From positions 62,001-126,000 of the forward strand of contig NZ_VTWT01000012.1 in the NCBI RefSeq assembly GCF_008727925.1: a DNA stretch of 64,000 nt, written 5' to 3'. The position numbers and the translations under genes were made by a program. The notes under the pieces are model-generated. The model saw nothing but the letters and a program-made list of their open reading frames with translations, was not told the origin of the DNA and did no database searches. Every line of letters starts with the position of its first letter. Positions within the stretch are counted from its first letter, which is position 1. Shown here piece by piece: positions 61,245 to 64,000 of this stretch. The stretch comes from Adhaeribacter soli (GTDB taxonomy: Bacteria > Bacteroidota > Bacteroidia > Cytophagales > Hymenobacteraceae).

Positions 61245-61512
61245 TGTTTGAACTAAGATTTATAGGATTGAAAAGATGAACAAGATTTTTCGCAAAAAAT
61301 ATTACTACAAACCCGGAGCGGAAGCAGATAAGGAAAGTTAAAAGGTAGCCGAAACTGCTGCTTTAAACTTAGTCTTCATTTCAAAACTTTTACCGTGCTT
61401 TGATCGCAATTCTCTCCTTTTAACTCAGCCCGCTTTTTTCCGGAATTTGAATATTTCTCCCCGGAATAAAATCCTGTCCATCTTTTCAATCCTTAAAATC
61501 GTGTTCAGACAA
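61245..61512. repeat. Foldback repeat, family TTGTTTGAACTAAGATTT
   Basis: Arms 61245-61289 and 61468-61512 are 45-base inverted repeats with about 38 matches around a 178-base spacer. The right arm resembles the repeat nested at 27995-28041. It fills most of the 432-base gap before the aminotransferase gene. Confidence 0.85.
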
Positions 61513-61621
61513 TTAAAGTCAGCGCAATATCAGCTAGTGAATTTTTCAGCATAAACCGAAAGCTTGCCAAAACTGGTAAGCTTTTTTTATGTTCTATCCT
61601 TACCACCCATCTTCTTTTGCC

Positions 61622-62878
61622 ATGACCAGATTAAGCCAGCTTGCCGAAACCCTCATCGGCTCCGAAATTGTCCGTTTAGGCAACCAGATCAGCGCCCGCA
61701 TCCGCAATGGCGAAAAGATCTACAACTACACCATCGGCGATTTCGATCCGAATATTTTTCCCATTCCCTGGGAGCTCGAAGCCGGCATCATCGACAGTTA
61801 TCAGCACCATTATTCCAATTATCCTCCCGGCGAAGGTGTAATGGAACTCCGGCAGGCGGTGGCCCAATTCATCCAGGAACGGGAAGGCCTGACCTACGAC
61901 ATCTCCGAAATCCAGATCGCCAGCGGCGGCCGGCCGCTGATTTATGCCCTTTTCCGCACCGTAGTAGATCCGGGAGACAAGGTAATTTACGCCGTGCCAT
62001 CCTGGAACAACAACCATTACGTGCACATGACCGGCGGTGCGCATTGCGTAATAGAAGCCTTGCCGGAAAACAATTTCATGCCTACAGCTGCCCAACTGGA
62101 ACCTCACATGCAGGGTGCCGCCTTACTTTGCCTCTGCACCCCGCAAAACCCGACCGGCACCACTTTCAGTCAAGAAGAACTAAAAAAGATCTGTGACCTG
62201 GTACTGGCCGAAAACAAACGTCGCGGTCCGGAAGAAAAAAAGCTCTACGTCATGTTCGATCAGATCTATTTCACCCTGACCTACGGCAATACCCAACACT
62301 TTAACCCGGTTTCCTTACGGCCGGAAATGAAAGCCTATACCATTTTTATTGATGGCATGTCGAAAGCGTTTGCGGCAACCGGGGTACGGGTGGGGTGGTC
62401 CTTGGGGCCGGCAAACGTGATCAGCAAAATGAAAGCCCTGCTCAGCCACATCGGAGCTTGGGCGCCCATGGCCGAACAGAAAGCAGCCGCCGGTTTCCTG
62501 CTGCAGCCAGACGCCATCAATACTTTTCTAACCGAATTCAAAGCCAGACTGGAGGAACGTTTGTGGGCCGTGTACCAGGGCATCATTGCCCTGAAAGAAA
62601 ATGGCTACGCCCTGGATGCCATTACGCCCCAGGCCGCCATTTACCTCACCATCCGAATGGATCTCGTGGGTAAAATCTATCAGGGCCGGAAATTAGAAAA
62701 CCAAGGCATGGTTACCGATCTGCTTTTAAGCGAAGCTAAACTGGCCCTTGTGCCGTTCTACGCCTTCGGCGCTAGTCCCGATTCGCCCTGGTACCGCCTG
62801 AGCGTGGGCACGAGCAAAACCGAAGAAATCCCCGAAATGCTCTCGAAACTGGAGAACTTCCTGGCAAAGCTACAGTAA
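61622..62878 (+). CDS. PLP-dependent aminotransferase, class I/II
   Basis: A 418-residue fold-type I aminotransferase with 'YTIGDFDPNIFPIPWELEAG', 'YPPGEGVMELRQAVAQFI', 'LCTPQNPTGTTFSQEEL', PLP lysine in IDGMSKAFAATGVRVGW near residue 250, and 'YRLSVGTSKTEEIPEM' carrying the carboxylate Arg. It is aspartate-aminotransferase-like, but the N-terminal segment is unusual and the amino donor cannot be told. ATG 61622 (MTRLSQ) starts the family-like helix; the reading 11 codons upstream is not supported. It ends at a terminator. Confidence 0.9.
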   Translation: MTRLSQLAETLIGSEIVRLGNQISARIRNGEKIYNYTIGDFDPNIFPIPWELEAGIIDSYQHHYSNYPPGEGVMELRQAVAQFIQEREGLTYDISEIQIASGGRPLIYALFRTVVDPGDKVIYAVPSWNNNHYVHMTGGAHCVIEALPENNFMPTAAQLEPHMQGAALLCLCTPQNPTGTTFSQEELKKICDLVLAENKRRGPEEKKLYVMFDQIYFTLTYGNTQHFNPVSLRPEMKAYTIFIDGMSKAFAATGVRVGWSLGPANVISKMKALLSHIGAWAPMAEQKAAAGFLLQPDAINTFLTEFKARLEERLWAVYQGIIALKENGYALDAITPQAAIYLTIRMDLVGKIYQGRKLENQGMVTDLLLSEAKLALVPFYAFGASPDSPWYRLSVGTSKTEEIPEMLSKLENFLAKLQ

Positions 62879-62898
62879 TTTTGAAAGTTGGTTTAAAT

Positions 62899-62935
62899 AA
62901 AAGCGCCTGCAGTAAAAATTGCTGCAGGCGCTTTT
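62899..62935 (+). terminator. Terminator after the aminotransferase gene
   Basis: Stem AAAAGCGCCTGCAG/CTGCAGGCGCTTTT (62899-62912 with 62922-62935) with 9-base loop and T-run. Confidence 0.9.
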
Positions 62936-62974
62936 GTTTAAAGCAGAACCGTTTCATTGTGGCTGAATTCCCAA

Positions 62975-63162
62975 CATGTCGCAAGTTTAGGCGCAGCCGT
63001 AACTTGTGACTAAATCATGGGTCAGTTTGCAACTGACCTTGCCTGCAAGGCAAACATTTAGTCTGCTTTGGGATACTGAAATTTTTGATCAGCAGCTTCC
63101 GCCTTTACAAACTAGCTATCAAAAAAGTCACAAGTTACGGCTGCGCCTAAACCTGCGACATG
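62975..63162. repeat. Foldback repeat, family GTCACAAGTTACGG
   Basis: Arms 62975-63010 and 63127-63162 are 36-base inverted repeats with one mismatch. The 116-base spacer holds two smaller hairpins (GGTCAG/CTGACC and TTGCCT/AGGCAA). It lies between the aminotransferase terminator and the convergent feoB gene; no gene in 62879-63251. Confidence 0.92.
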
Positions 63163-63251
63163 CTTTAACCTTTAATCTTGCTGCGCAATCTCAGTTGCTA
63201 AATCATTGCTGCAATAGAAAAAAAGCGTCTGTTTTTAGCTGTTGGGTTGGG

Positions 63252-64000
63252 TCACGAAAGCCAGGAATAAACCGCCCAGGCCGAAAGATACGCCAGACCG
63301 CTCATGTACAGCATTTGAATAATCGGCCATTTCCAGCCTTTGGTTTCGCGGTACACTACGGCAATGGTACTCATGCACTGCATGGCAAACGCATAGAAAA
63401 GCAGCAGCGAAAAGCCACGCGCCGGGTTGAAGAACATTTCCCCGTTCTCGTCTTTTTCCATGGCTAATTTCTGCTGAATGGTGGCCTCTTCTTCGTCGGC
63501 GCCAACGCTGTAAATGGTGGCCATAGTGCCTACAAAAACTTCGCGGGCGGCAAAAGAAGTCAGCAGGGCAATGCCGATTTTCCAGTCGTAGCCCATCGGG
63601 CGGATGGCCGGCTCGATGAAGTGACCGAATTCGCCGGCGTAGGATGACTCGAGTTTGTAGGAAGCAATTTTATTGGCGGTTTCTTCTTCGGTCAGGTTCA
63701 GCTTTTGGGCTTCAGTTAAAGCCGTTTTTTCGGCATTTTCCATAGCGTTTCCGGGGCCGTAAGTAGCCATTACCCACAGAATAACCGAAATGGCCAGAAT
63801 TACTTTACCGGCCTGGAAAACGAACGCTTTTACTTTTTCTACAATCGTTAAACCCACGTTTTTCCAGCGCGGCATTTTGTAGGTCGGGAATTCCATGATG
63901 AAGAAACTCCGCTCTTTGGTTTTCAGGAAGAATTTCAGCGCCATGGCCGAAAGCAAAGCGGCCACAAACCCGAGCAGATACATGCCCATGAGTACAATGC
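63252..64000 (-). CDS. feoB: Ferrous iron transporter FeoB, C-terminal part
   Basis: This is the 3' part of feoB, cut by the window edge; codons continue beyond the internal ATG at 63989. About 249 residues are visible with membrane helices: 'LGFVAALLSAMALKFFL', 'FVFQAGKVILAISVILWVMATYG', the FeoB core 'PMGYDWKIGIALLTSFAAREVFVGTMATIYSV' and a last pair 'LLLFYAFAMQCMSTIAVVYR' and 'LYMSGLAYLSAWAVYSW'. FeoB imports Fe(II); the GTPase domain must lie outside the window. The visible end looks intact. Confidence 0.95.
   Translation of the reverse strand, partial: IVLMGMYLLGFVAALLSAMALKFFLKTKERSFFIMEFPTYKMPRWKNVGLTIVEKVKAFVFQAGKVILAISVILWVMATYGPGNAMENAEKTALTEAQKLNLTEEETANKIASYKLESSYAGEFGHFIEPAIRPMGYDWKIGIALLTSFAAREVFVGTMATIYSVGADEEEATIQQKLAMEKDENGEMFFNPARGFSLLLFYAFAMQCMSTIAVVYRETKGWKWPIIQMLYMSGLAYLSAWAVYSWLS

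Noticed and set aside
2158-63162. The many hairpin repeats as a CRISPR array
   Set aside because: Repeats are scattered, inverted rather than direct, vary in sequence and have no cas genes.

Overview
The window looks like a chromosomal segment of a member of the Bacteroidota, most likely Cytophagales (Hymenobacteraceae-like). The signs are lineage-typical gene order (DUF6089 proteins, uppS, bamA, two ompH; exbB, exbD, exbD, tonB), promoters of the Bacteroidota type (TTTG, 17-21 bases, TAnnTTTG), almost no Shine-Dalgarno sequences, frequent TTG or GTG starts, SusD-style lipoboxes and moderate GC. I found no rRNA, tRNA, CRISPR array, prophage or transposase gene. The left edge lies just before recG (its TTG start is inside) and the right edge cuts a feoB gene.

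Layout. 1-9.5 kb: recG, a small secreted protein, an unknown secreted protein, two tandem NHL-propeller lipoproteins separated by decayed copies of a neighbour's 3' end, and two small DUF6252-like lipoproteins. 9.5-18.4 kb: a fatty-acid beta-oxidation cluster on the minus strand (acyl-CoA ligase, MarR regulator, fused hydroxyacyl-CoA dehydrogenase/enoyl-CoA hydratase, thiolase, acyl-CoA dehydrogenase), interrupted by a four-helix-bundle (23S intervening-sequence-type) gene sitting between long inverted repeats. 18.5-23.8 kb: an arginase-fold protein with altered metal ligands, a cytochrome-b5-like mini protein, and an amino-sugar kinase plus MurQ pair for cell-wall recycling. 23.9-25.2 kb: three related small lipoproteins. 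25.3-33.7 kb: der, era, ferrochelatase, cysteine desulfurase, phosphoglucosamine mutase, MazG. 34.2-41.4 kb: a TonB energy-transduction locus (exbB, two exbD, two tonB) followed by a PstS-like lipoprotein and a TPR protein. 41.8-55.8 kb: a minus-strand envelope cluster (RluD-type synthase, two OmpH/Skp, BamA, UppS, two DUF6089 barrels, NAD kinase, a second Omp85-like protein, CBS protein, hydrolase, glutamine amidotransferase, barrel protein, CvpA, YqeY). 56.1-64 kb: pdxJ, the selenium pair mnmH-selD, a hydrolase, a tetrapyrrole-methylase-type methyltransferase, an aminotransferase and feoB.

The most striking structure is not a gene. Nearly every long intergenic gap holds a foldback module: two inverted arms of about 18-53 bases around a spacer of roughly 10-385 bases. 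At least a dozen unrelated sequence families share this layout; several recur inside the window, they nest in each other, and they supply stop codons or the bases directly before start codons of neighbouring genes. One copy encloses the four-helix-bundle gene, and solo copies of that same arm family lie next to era and next to the hydrolase at 60 kb. This links a protein family known from rRNA intervening sequences to a widespread intergenic repeat layout and is the best candidate here for an undescribed system.
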